Made by a program: the position numbers and the translations under genes
Shown: positions 1 through 6,029 of the stretch, one piece after another
Position numbering within the stretch: position 1 is the stretch's first letter
Layout of the letters: each line of letters opens with the position of its first letter
Notes under the pieces: generated by a model
What the model was told of the DNA's origin: nothing
Databases searched by the model: none
Seen by the model: only the letters and a program-made list of their open reading frames with translations
Assembly: GCA_019894815.1 (NCBI GenBank)
Contig: JAGXNU010000007.1
Coordinates: 11,120-20,362 of the forward strand
Length of the DNA: 9,243 nt
Reading direction: 5' to 3'
From: Promethearchaeota archaeon
Lineage (GTDB): Archaea; Asgardarchaeota; Lokiarchaeia; Sigyniarchaeales; SOKP01

Positions 1-48
1 TTTGGGCTAATTAAACGTTCAAATGAAATTGAGGATATAGTTGATTGA
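1..48 (+). CDS. C-terminal tail of an unidentified upstream gene (partial)
   Basis: Frame 1 is open from the window edge to a TGA at 46-48 and gives a 15-residue tail ending in NEIEDIVD. The other two plus-strand frames close within the first 13 bases. The tail overlaps the TTG start of the kinase gene at 41 by eight bases, an arrangement typical of translationally coupled archaeal genes, and this is the main reason for calling it. Fifteen open codons could occur by chance in AT-rich DNA, so it stays tentative. There is too little sequence to name a family. If real, it is probably co-transcribed with PSTK. Confidence 0.4.
   Translation, partial: FGLIKRSNEIEDIVD
31..34 (+). promoter_or_regulatory. 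Ribosome binding site (GAGG) for the PSTK gene
   Basis: GAGG lies six bases before the TTG at 41 and matches the core of the archaeal Shine-Dalgarno sequence. An in-frame TAG at 38-40 excludes any longer start, and the P-loop begins only 12 residues in. This site therefore decides in favour of the TTG start. Confidence 0.5.
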
Positions 49-835
49 ACATCAATTTTTACTAATATTAGCTGGTTTACCAGCGGCAGGAAAATCTAAT
101 TTTGCTATATTTATGAAAAAAGCTTTAAAATCCACAGCACCTGATTTTAAAGTTAAAATCATTGATCCCGATAGTATAAGAAAAGAAATTTCCTCTCAAT
201 CCTTTAATTATGAAACTGAACACCTCGTAAGAGCCAATAACTTAAAATTGATTAGAGATGCATTATCACAGGAGCATATTGTGATAAGTGATGATCTAAA
301 TTACTACACAAGCATGAGACATGATATAAAGGAAATTGCTGAAGAATTTCACATACCATTTTTTATCATATATATTTCAACTCCAATTGAAATTTGTCTA
401 AAATGGAATAATGAACGAGGAACACCAATACCGAATGAAGTAATTCATAGAATTAATGAAAAATTTGATACTTTTAATAACTATAATTGGGACAAACCCT
501 TAGTATCGTGCGATTTTAGCATTAATAATGTTCACAAGACAATTTTTTCTATAATTACTCAGATTGAGATGAAATTGGAAGATTTAGATATGAGAACGAT
601 ACCAAACCAAAAAATGGAATCAAAACAAGGATCCAAAGAAAAGCTAGAAATTATTACACGAAGAATCGTTGGGAATTTTTTGAATGATCAGGATTTTCAA
701 AATTTAAAACCTAGAATATTAAATCTTCGGAAGATATATGTAAAAAAAAAAAGGGGAGATATAAATTCTGAAGATGAAATTTCAAAGGATTTTATAGATT
801 TTCTGAAAAAAAAGTTAAACGTTGACGTTGCTTGA
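41..835 (+). CDS. pstK: L-seryl-tRNA(Sec) kinase (PSTK)
   Basis: The family phosphorylates Ser-tRNA(Sec) with ATP to give O-phosphoseryl-tRNA(Sec), which SepSecS then converts to Sec-tRNA(Sec) in the cytoplasm. The 264-residue protein has a Walker A GLPAAGKS (12-19), an IDPDSIR segment (41-47) and the PSTK/KTI12 signature DDLNYYTSMR (84-93). PNEVIHRINEKFD (131-143) and YNWDKP (148-153) follow as in the methanogen enzymes. The C-terminal domain (about 200-262, with ITRRIV and LNLRKIYVKK) resembles the tRNA-binding domain of archaeal PSTK, which favours PSTK over the related KTI12. In the lid, the RxxxR motif I recall for archaeal PSTK reads WNNER (122-126), so the first arginine seems replaced. 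Translation starts at TTG, since the preceding codon is a stop, and overlaps the upstream reading frame. Main uncertainty: KTI12-like kinases share the N-terminal domain. Confidence 0.82.
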   Translation: MIEHQFLLILAGLPAAGKSNFAIFMKKALKSTAPDFKVKIIDPDSIRKEISSQSFNYETEHLVRANNLKLIRDALSQEHIVISDDLNYYTSMRHDIKEIAEEFHIPFFIIYISTPIEICLKWNNERGTPIPNEVIHRINEKFDTFNNYNWDKPLVSCDFSINNVHKTIFSIITQIEMKLEDLDMRTIPNQKMESKQGSKEKLEIITRRIVGNFLNDQDFQNLKPRILNLRKIYVKKKRGDINSEDEISKDFIDFLKKKLNVDVA

Positions 836-893
836 CGGGTCATAATATCAAGACATATTAAAATTAAGAGTAAAGAAAATAAGGGAACAATCA

Positions 894-903
894 TTTTATA
901 AAT
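894..903 (+). promoter_or_regulatory. Possible TATA box of the CDC48 gene
   Basis: TTTTATAAAT fits an archaeal TATA element and would place the transcription start near 925-930, giving a leader of about 50 bases before the ATG at 980. An alternative element, TTATTAAAAA at about 949-958, would give a nearly leaderless transcript. The sequence alone does not choose between them. Confidence 0.3.
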
Positions 904-979
904 CTGAATTTGTATCTATCTTTTTGAATAAAAAATAACACTATTCATTATTAAAAACTAAAAATTAATAAGAATTATC

Positions 980-3265
980 ATGCCTTCAAATCCAGCCAGC
1001 CATAAAGATATTAAAGTGAGAATAGAGGAACTTGAAAAAAGTCGGAGCGGACGCTCTTTATGTTATATTGACCCTGATGTAATCGACGTGTTAGGATTAA
1101 CAACTGGAAATATAATCGAAATTAGTGGAAAGAAAAAAACAACTGGAATTGTTGTTTCGAGCGTTATTGATAAAGGTAAATCCATCATTAGATTAGATGG
1201 GCTCCAACGGCTTAATGCGGGAGCAACGATTGGGGAATATGTTTCAATCAAATTAGCAAAAGTATATGCTGCTGAAGAAATAAGCTTGACACCTACAAAA
1301 GCAAATTTAGATCTGAAAAAGCAAGGAGAAGCGATCAAAGCAAAATTAATTGATAAACCCGTGGTAATCGGTGATATAATTGAAGTTTTGGGAGAAGTAT
1401 TTCAAACAAATGATCCTGATAATGCCATGAATGAATTCATGAAAATGATGCCAATGCTTCGAAATCAGAAGAGAAAGCCTGTTTTAGGCACTTTACGGCT
1501 AATTGTAGAAGACAGCATTCCTTCAGATAAAGTAGTAAAAATTACTCGTGACACTCGAATAAAAGTTAATAAAAGAGTAGCTGTTTTAAACGTTTCTGGT
1601 GGTGTTGTTACTTATGATGATATAGGGGGATTAAATGATGAAATTCAAAGAATTAGAGAAATAGTAGAATTACCCTTAAAACATCCAGAATTATTTCATC
1701 GATTAAATATTGATCCACCTAAAGGTGTTTTGTTTTATGGACCATCAGGAACAGGAAAAACATTGATGGCTAAAGCTGTATCCCAAGAATCAAATGCTCA
1801 TTTTATTACAATTAATGGTCCAGAAATCATGAGTAAGTTTTATGGTGCGAGTGAAGGAAGGCTAAGAAAAATATTTGAAGAAGCCGAGCAAAATGCCCCA
1901 TCAATTATTTTTATTGATGAGATTGATTCTATAGCTCCTAAAAGAGTTGATACTTCTGGAGAGGTGGAGAGACGCGTAGTTTCACAATTACTTTCATTGA
2001 TGGACGGTCTACAAGGAAGAGGTGAGATCATTTGTATCGGCGCTACTAACAGAATTAATGCCATTGATGAAGCCCTAAGACGTCCTGGCAGATTTGATCG
2101 AGAAATTGAATTTGGTGTACCCAATGTAAAAGAAAGGAAAGAAATCTTGCAAATTCATACGAGAGGGATGCCTCTAGAAGAGAATGTGAGTTTAGATCAT
2201 TATTCAGCGATAACACATGGATTTGCGGGGGCTGATTTAATGGCAGTAAGTAGAGAAGCTGCAATGTTTGCATTGCGAAGAATTTTACCCAAGATTAATT
2301 TAGATGAGCCCATCCCATCCGATATCATTCAAGATTTAAATATAAGTGATGATGATTTTACTCAAGCTATTAATTTAATTGAACCTTCGGCACTGAGAGA
2401 AGTAATGATTGAAATTCCAAATATAAAATGGGATGACGTCGGTGGTTTGAATGAAATTAAAGAAGAATTAAAAGAAGCGGTTGAATGGCCTTTACTTCAT
2501 AAGGAATTATTTGAAAAAGCAGGTATACGTCCCATGAATGGAATTCTATTATTTGGACCTCCAGGTTGCGGAAAAACTCTTTTAGCAAAAGCAATTGCTA
2601 CTGAAACCAATAGCAATTTTATTACAGTTAAAGGTCCTGAAGTATTTTCTAAATTTGTTGGAGAAAGTGAGAAATTTGTAAGAAACATTTTTAGAAAAGC
2701 CCGTCAAGCAGCACCTTCAATCATTTACTTTGATGAACTTGATGCTATTAGTTCAGTTAGGGGAGTTAGTGAAGGTACAGCTCTCAGAGATTCTATTGTG
2801 AATCAAATTCTAGTTGAAATGGATGGCATTGAAAATCGAAAGGGTGTTGTTGTTATAGCAAGTACAAATCGTCCAGATATGGTTGATTCAGCATTATTAC
2901 GACCAGGTCGATTAGATAGATTGCTCTACATCACCGCTCCTGATCTGATATCAAGAGAAGAGATACTAAAAGTGCATACAAAGAACATGCCATTATCAGA
3001 TAATGTCTCACTGAAACATCTTGCTCAAGTTACCGAAGGATATAGTGGTGCTGATTTAGAAAACCTATGTCGTGAAGCAGGAATGGAAGCAATTCGAGAA
3101 ATGATGTATGATCTTGATAAAATAGAATATCAACACTTTGAACATTCCTTAGATAGAATAAAATCAACTTTAACTCAAAGTGTTGTTCAGCGTTATGAAG
3201 AGATGGCAAAAATTATAACAGAATCTCGGAATCTCGACGAAAGTTCTGGCGATTTTTATAAATAA
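980..3265 (+). CDS. cdc48: CDC48/VAT-type AAA+ ATPase with HbYX tail
   Basis: A 761-residue type II AAA+ unfoldase. The family forms hexamers that thread proteins through a central pore, for extraction or for delivery to the 20S proteasome. The N domain (about 10-200) has the CDC48 pattern YIDPDVIDVLGL and IIRLDGLQRLNAG. D1 has Walker A GPSGTGKT (254-261), Walker B IIFIDEID (309-316), sensor N357 and arginine fingers R371 and R374. D2 has GPPGCGKT (526-533), IIYFDELD (581-588), sensor N630 and arginine fingers R644 and R647. Pore-loop aromatics are KFYG (286-289) in D1 and KFVG (558-561) in D2. The protein ends in Phe-Tyr-Lys, a hydrophobic-Tyr-X motif expected to dock on the proteasome alpha ring. 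Slight departures are Ser for Pro in the D1 P-loop and GASEG (289-293) where GESE is usual. Length matches VAT (about 745). The ATG at 980 gives a normal N domain; no clear ribosome site is seen. Confidence 0.96.
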   Translation: MPSNPASHKDIKVRIEELEKSRSGRSLCYIDPDVIDVLGLTTGNIIEISGKKKTTGIVVSSVIDKGKSIIRLDGLQRLNAGATIGEYVSIKLAKVYAAEEISLTPTKANLDLKKQGEAIKAKLIDKPVVIGDIIEVLGEVFQTNDPDNAMNEFMKMMPMLRNQKRKPVLGTLRLIVEDSIPSDKVVKITRDTRIKVNKRVAVLNVSGGVVTYDDIGGLNDEIQRIREIVELPLKHPELFHRLNIDPPKGVLFYGPSGTGKTLMAKAVSQESNAHFITINGPEIMSKFYGASEGRLRKIFEEAEQNAPSIIFIDEIDSIAPKRVDTSGEVERRVVSQLLSLMDGLQGRGEIICIGATNRINAIDEALRRPGRFDREIEFGVPNVKERKEILQIHTRGMPLEENVSLDHYSAITHGFAGADLMAVSREAAMFALRRILPKINLDEPIPSDIIQDLNISDDDFTQAINLIEPSALREVMIEIPNIKWDDVGGLNEIKEELKEAVEWPLLHKELFEKAGIRPMNGILLFGPPGCGKTLLAKAIATETNSNFITVKGPEVFSKFVGESEKFVRNIFRKARQAAPSIIYFDELDAISSVRGVSEGTALRDSIVNQILVEMDGIENRKGVVVIASTNRPDMVDSALLRPGRLDRLLYITAPDLISREEILKVHTKNMPLSDNVSLKHLAQVTEGYSGADLENLCREAGMEAIREMMYDLDKIEYQHFEHSLDRIKSTLTQSVVQRYEEMAKIITESRNLDESSGDFYK

Positions 3266-3267
3266 TC

Positions 3268-3316
3268 TTTTTTATTTACTTGATTTGCAGATATATTTCT
3301 CTAAGCTATTTTTTTT
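3268..3316 (+). terminator. T-tract terminator after CDC48
   Basis: A run of six T (3268-3273) directly follows the stop codon and a run of eight T (3309-3316) lies 50 bases further on. Archaeal termination works at such T-rich tracts without needing a hairpin, and none is evident here. Confidence 0.5.
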
Positions 3317-3333
3317 AATGATTCAATAATATA

Positions 3334-3350
3334 GTATACTAATGTATACT
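3334..3350 (+). repeat. Tandem GTATACT repeat in the M24 gene promoter
   Basis: GTATACT occurs at 3334-3340 and again at 3344-3350, exactly ten bases (about one helical turn) apart. GTATAC is itself palindromic. The pair lies 11 bases before the ATG at 3362 and overlaps a TATA-like stretch that would fit a leaderless transcript. A dimeric regulator binding one DNA face is possible; chance is also possible in such AT-rich DNA. Confidence 0.35.
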
Positions 3351-3361
3351 GAAAAAATTGA

Positions 3362-4570
3362 ATGAAAATGAGTGAAATCAAAATAGATTGGGAAGGTCAT
3401 GCTAAAAAATATCAAGCAGCAATGGAAGATTTAAATTTAGATTTTTGTTTGCTAACACGTGTCAAATCTATAACATATCTTTCAGGATGCTTTGTACCTT
3501 GGAAAAGTTATATTTTTCTGCCCAAGGAAGAACTAGGAGAACCAGAGTTATTTACTGTACTTTTAGATGTAGAACGTGTTAAGGCAGAAGCAGCATTGAA
3601 AAAAGTAAGTGGTTGGGGCCCAATGAAAGGTTTTTACTGGGAAAAAAAGGTTCAAAGTGCTGCAAAAAAAAGCGGGGCTTTTAAACCAAAAGGTAAACCC
3701 CCAAGAATCGGAGTGGAATTAGGAGTAGATATCTGTGTTACTGGACAAATGTTATCTTATACAGAAGCTGAACATCTTAAGAAATTATTTCCAGGATGCG
3801 AATTAGTAGATTTTAATGATAAAACAGAACGCATTCAATTCATAAAAGAGCCAGAAGAAATCGCAATGTTGAGGGAAGCGAGCAAAATAACAGATATAGG
3901 TCAAAGAGTTGTAAAAAAAGCATTATCTGAACGTCCGATGGGGAAAATATTTACAGAAAATGAAATCGCGGGAATAGGAACTAAAGCAATGCGTGATGCA
4001 GGGAGTAATTACGAGTGGACCTTTACAGGTAGCCAAGAAATCGGTTCTGGCTATAGAGCTAGTTACACATTTAATGGTTGCACTCCAGCAACAAATAAGA
4101 AAGTACTTGAGGGAGAATCGTTGTTAGTTGATCTTCACAGTGAAACAGGATGCTATCTTGGTGATTTAAGCCATAATTATGTACTTGGCAAATGTCCCCC
4201 TGAATTAAAAGCCTTTAATGATGTATATGAACAACTTTGTTATACTCTTATTGATAACATGACCCCGGGCACAACATTTGATGAATGTTATCAAGCGGTT
4301 AGAAAGGTAGCTGATAAAGAAGGTTATGCGAATGACTTATTTTTCGGACTCGGACACGGAATTGGCATCATAGGGAATGAATCGTGGCCAGTAGTCGTAC
4401 CTGGCAAAGATTGGGGTCACATGGTCTTTGAAGAAAATATGGTCGAAATTGCTGCGGTTGTATTCAATCGTCCTGGACTTGGTGGATTAAGGTTAGAATC
4501 TCCAACATTAGTTACGAGCAAAGGTGCAGAGGTTTTGCCCAAAACCCCATTTGAAGTAGATTACGTATAA
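3362..4570 (+). CDS. M24 metallopeptidase-fold protein (Xaa-Pro peptidase/creatinase-like)
   Basis: This 402-residue protein has a creatinase-type N-terminal domain (about 15-155) and a pita-bread catalytic domain (about 165-395), the usual layout and length of M24B prolidases, aminopeptidase P and creatinases. The five dinuclear-metal ligands can be placed: D257, D268, H332 (in GHGIG), E362 and E379 (in LRLES). The D-to-D spacing of 11 is standard. Active-site surroundings are not standard. The histidine that usually follows GHGIG as VHE is replaced (GNE, 338-340). The earlier SG-n-H histidine has no counterpart in 226-245. The usual DLTRT reads DLSHN (268-272), and IEPG reads VEIAA. Metal binding is therefore likely, but proline-specific peptidase activity is not assured; a creatinase-like or amide hydrolase role could fit. 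Two in-frame ATGs (3362 and 3368) are equally plausible starts. It is the only gene between the CDC48 terminator and a convergent gene. Confidence 0.85.
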   Translation: MKMSEIKIDWEGHAKKYQAAMEDLNLDFCLLTRVKSITYLSGCFVPWKSYIFLPKEELGEPELFTVLLDVERVKAEAALKKVSGWGPMKGFYWEKKVQSAAKKSGAFKPKGKPPRIGVELGVDICVTGQMLSYTEAEHLKKLFPGCELVDFNDKTERIQFIKEPEEIAMLREASKITDIGQRVVKKALSERPMGKIFTENEIAGIGTKAMRDAGSNYEWTFTGSQEIGSGYRASYTFNGCTPATNKKVLEGESLLVDLHSETGCYLGDLSHNYVLGKCPPELKAFNDVYEQLCYTLIDNMTPGTTFDECYQAVRKVADKEGYANDLFFGLGHGIGIIGNESWPVVVPGKDWGHMVFEENMVEIAAVVFNRPGLGGLRLESPTLVTSKGAEVLPKTPFEVDYV

Positions 4571-4578
4571 GATTTTAT

Positions 4579-4598
4579 AAAAAAAAGAGTTAAAAAAA
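4579..4598 (-). terminator. T-tract terminator of the GRAM/zinc-ribbon gene
   Basis: On the minus strand, T7 (4592-4598) and T8 (4579-4586) follow the stop codon at 4606 within 30 bases. The plus-strand M24 gene ends at 4570 and has no comparable T tract in this short convergent gap. Confidence 0.5.
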
Positions 4599-4605
4599 GA
4601 GAGAG

Positions 4606-5076
4606 TTAAATTCTTTCTTTACCACAGTGACGGCAGAAATTGGCCAAGGGATCCATTTTTTCTTTACAGAAATTACATATATTTTCTTTTGGAACAATAT
4701 TTTGTAGATTGACTGATTTAAGAATCGTTGAATTTATCAATTCGCTTAAGTAATTCGCACTTTCTCTTCCATTATTCTTGTTGGTAGCCATGCTAATGGA
4801 AAATAAGTGGTTATCCCTAGTTTCAACGACAATCAAAAAAATTTTCTGGAATTTCGTTGGATATACCTTTTTTATGTTAGCTAAAGGTATTTTGAATCCT
4901 TCCTTATAATCATCAACCGAAGCACCAGTTCCAGTAAGAGAAATATTTGATCTCCTGAATAAGGAAAGATTTTCTTCACTTAATAACACTTTTCCTAATT
5001 CCATTTGATATTGCCATTTCTTCTGAACGATATGACCTTCACAAAAATATCCATCCGTTGTAAACACTAATGACAT
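4606..5076 (-). CDS. GRAM/PH-like domain protein with C-terminal zinc ribbon
   Basis: A 156-residue protein of unknown function. Residues about 24-115 read like a GRAM/PH-type beta barrel. There is a GKVLLSEENLSLF strand pair (29-40), then IPLANIKKVYP (63-73), then a hydrophobic strand pair around KIFLIVVETRDNHLFSISM (78-96), and a closing helix (103-118). The C-terminus carries a treble-cysteine-pair ribbon: CNFC (134-137) and CRHC (148-151), ten residues apart, followed by GKERI. This ribbon type is common on archaeal regulatory or scaffold proteins and usually binds one zinc. There is no signal peptide or membrane segment, so it is likely cytosolic or peripherally membrane-bound. The gene is divergent from the LURP-one-related gene across a 209-bp gap, and a perfect inverted repeat lies 23 bases upstream of its start. 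The GRAM-like assignment rests on pattern alone; the zinc ribbon is solid. Confidence 0.75.
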   Translation of the reverse strand: MSLVFTTDGYFCEGHIVQKKWQYQMELGKVLLSEENLSLFRRSNISLTGTGASVDDYKEGFKIPLANIKKVYPTKFQKIFLIVVETRDNHLFSISMATNKNNGRESANYLSELINSTILKSVNLQNIVPKENICNFCKEKMDPLANFCRHCGKERI

Positions 5077-5099
5077 GATTATCTTGTATGATTAATGAT

Positions 5100-5124
5100 G
5101 GGATTAATATTTGATTTTAATCCC
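5100..5124. promoter_or_regulatory. Perfect inverted repeat GGGATTAA-N9-TTAATCCC (operator candidate)
   Basis: Both 8-base arms (5100-5107 and 5117-5124) match exactly with a nine-base spacer, giving a 17-base centre-to-centre distance that suits a dimeric helix-turn-helix regulator. It starts 23 bases upstream of the minus-strand gene (start 5076), within the region where a TATA box or transcript start would sit. In RNA it could also form an eight-pair hairpin in the leader of that gene. Confidence 0.5.
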
Positions 5125-5232
5125 TAATTTATTCATGTAATAAATCACTTATATATCATGTGAAGACCAATTTTTATCTCCTCCTTTTAAATTGTCAATA
5201 AATTTTTAAAGACAAACTCGACTACTTTAATA

Positions 5233-5251
5233 CCCCAATTAAAAACTGGGG
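5233..5251 (+). promoter_or_regulatory. GC hairpin in the leader of the LURP-one-related gene
   Basis: CCCCA (5233-5237) pairs with TGGGG (5247-5251). Two more A-T pairs are possible inside, beyond one mismatch. It stands out as a G/C-rich stem in very AT-rich DNA, 34 bases before the ATG at 5286. It may be a leader structure or a protein-binding site. No downstream T tract follows, so it does not look like a terminator. Confidence 0.35.
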
Positions 5252-5285
5252 AACGAAATAAAATAATGAGAAATAGTGAAAATCA

Positions 5286-5825
5286 ATGTCTGAAAAATTA
5301 TTAAAATGTCGAAATTTTATGCTTAAAGAAAAAATGCTCTCTTTAACTGATAAAGGTGAAATTTTTAACGCTGATACTAATGAGCCCATCGGTACTTTCA
5401 GAGGAAAGCTTATAAAAATTGGAAATACTTACCGAATTAGAGATCTTAATGAGGTTCCCTTATTAACCGTCGGAGAGAAGATCATATCCTTGCGAAGTTC
5501 ATATAGATTTTACAAAGGCGGCGAAAAGGATGATAGTCAATATTTAGGGATACTTAAAAGAAAATTAGTCTCAATTAAGCCAAGCTACTGGTATGAGGAT
5601 CCCAATGAAAATAGAGTTTTTGAAATGAAAGGCAACATTTTTACTTTAAAATTCAAAATTATAAAAGACGGTAAGGAAGTCGCAGAAATTAGCAAAAAAT
5701 TATGGAAGAGTCTATTGAGAGGTCACTACGGAGTACAGATGAATCCTGATTTAGATGATGATTCTGCCCTGTTAATCTTAGGCATAGTATTAATGCTCCA
5801 TCATGAGAAAGAAGAGAATAAATAA
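5286..5825 (+). CDS. LURP-one-related (tubby-like C-terminal) family protein
   Basis: The 179-residue protein follows the LURP-one-related pattern, a twelve-stranded tubby/scramblase-like barrel around one hydrophobic helix. Short strands include FMLKEKMLSLTDKGEIFNAD (11-30, the usual family opening), GTFRGKLIKIGNTYRIRD (36-53), then YLGILKRKLVSIKPSYWYED (86-105) and VFEMKGNIFTLKFKIIKDGK (111-130). The segment VAEISKKLWKSLLRGHYGVQM (132-152) precedes an acidic DLDDD and the buried helix ALLILGIVLMLHH (161-173). That helix is the family's central helix and should not be read as a membrane anchor. Length fits the family. Biochemical function is unknown; relatives are thought to bind membranes or phospholipids by analogy with tubby and scramblases. 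No ribosome site is visible before the ATG. A GC hairpin lies in its leader and strong T tracts follow its stop. It is divergent from the GRAM/zinc-ribbon gene, and shared regulation is possible. Confidence 0.8.
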   Translation: MSEKLLKCRNFMLKEKMLSLTDKGEIFNADTNEPIGTFRGKLIKIGNTYRIRDLNEVPLLTVGEKIISLRSSYRFYKGGEKDDSQYLGILKRKLVSIKPSYWYEDPNENRVFEMKGNIFTLKFKIIKDGKEVAEISKKLWKSLLRGHYGVQMNPDLDDDSALLILGIVLMLHHEKEENK

Positions 5826-5827
5826 AC

Positions 5828-5883
5828 TTTTTTTATTTTTTTAATTTTTTAATTTTTTATTTTAATTGATATTGTATTTTTTT
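5828..5883 (+). terminator. Multiple T-tract terminator after the LURP-one-related gene
   Basis: Two bases after the stop codon begin runs of T7 (5828-5834), T7 (5836-5842), T6 (5845-5850) and T6 (5853-5858). A last T7 follows at 5877-5883. This is a very strong archaeal intrinsic terminator pattern. The rest of the convergent gap up to 6029 holds nothing else that I can support. Confidence 0.65.
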
Positions 5884-6007
5884 AAGAATCAATAAGGAGA
5901 AAGGAAAATTGAATATCCCTAAGACACCAGATAAAGAAATTAATTAAAATTAAAGATGTGTGTAATGCTATTAATTTTTTAACCCATGCACTCATTTCTA
6001 CTTATTT

Positions 6008-6014
6008 AAAAAAA
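6008..6014 (-). terminator. T7 terminator of the aminotransferase gene
   Basis: Seven T on the minus strand begin 15 bases beyond the stop codon at 6030, in the convergent gap. Confidence 0.4.
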
Positions 6015-6029
6015 GTGTAAATCATTATA

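Noticed and set aside
161..173. C-terminal hydrophobic helix of the LURP-one-related protein (residues 161-173) as a membrane anchor
   Set aside because: It matches the buried central helix of the tubby-like fold, is only about 13 residues long, and follows the family's acidic segment.
697..894. Minus-strand reading frame of 65 codons over the end of PSTK
   Set aside because: Low-complexity, phenylalanine- and isoleucine-rich shadow of the lysine-rich PSTK C-terminus.
833..900. Possible UGA selenocysteine read-through after PSTK (the frame stays open for about 20 codons beyond the TGA)
   Set aside because: The PSTK domain is complete at the TGA, the extension shows no cysteine/selenocysteine context, and no SECIS-like stem was seen downstream.
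5161..5174. Sequence with TATCTCCTCC that could be a minus-strand ribosome site (GGAGGAGATA)
   Set aside because: No start codon with a convincing reading frame follows on the minus strand.
5909..5947. Mini reading frame of 12 codons starting TTG, with AAGGAG at 5894-5899 nine bases before it
   Set aside because: The ribosome-site match is attractive, but 12 codons with a TTG start, lying after a strong terminator in a convergent gap, is easily chance.
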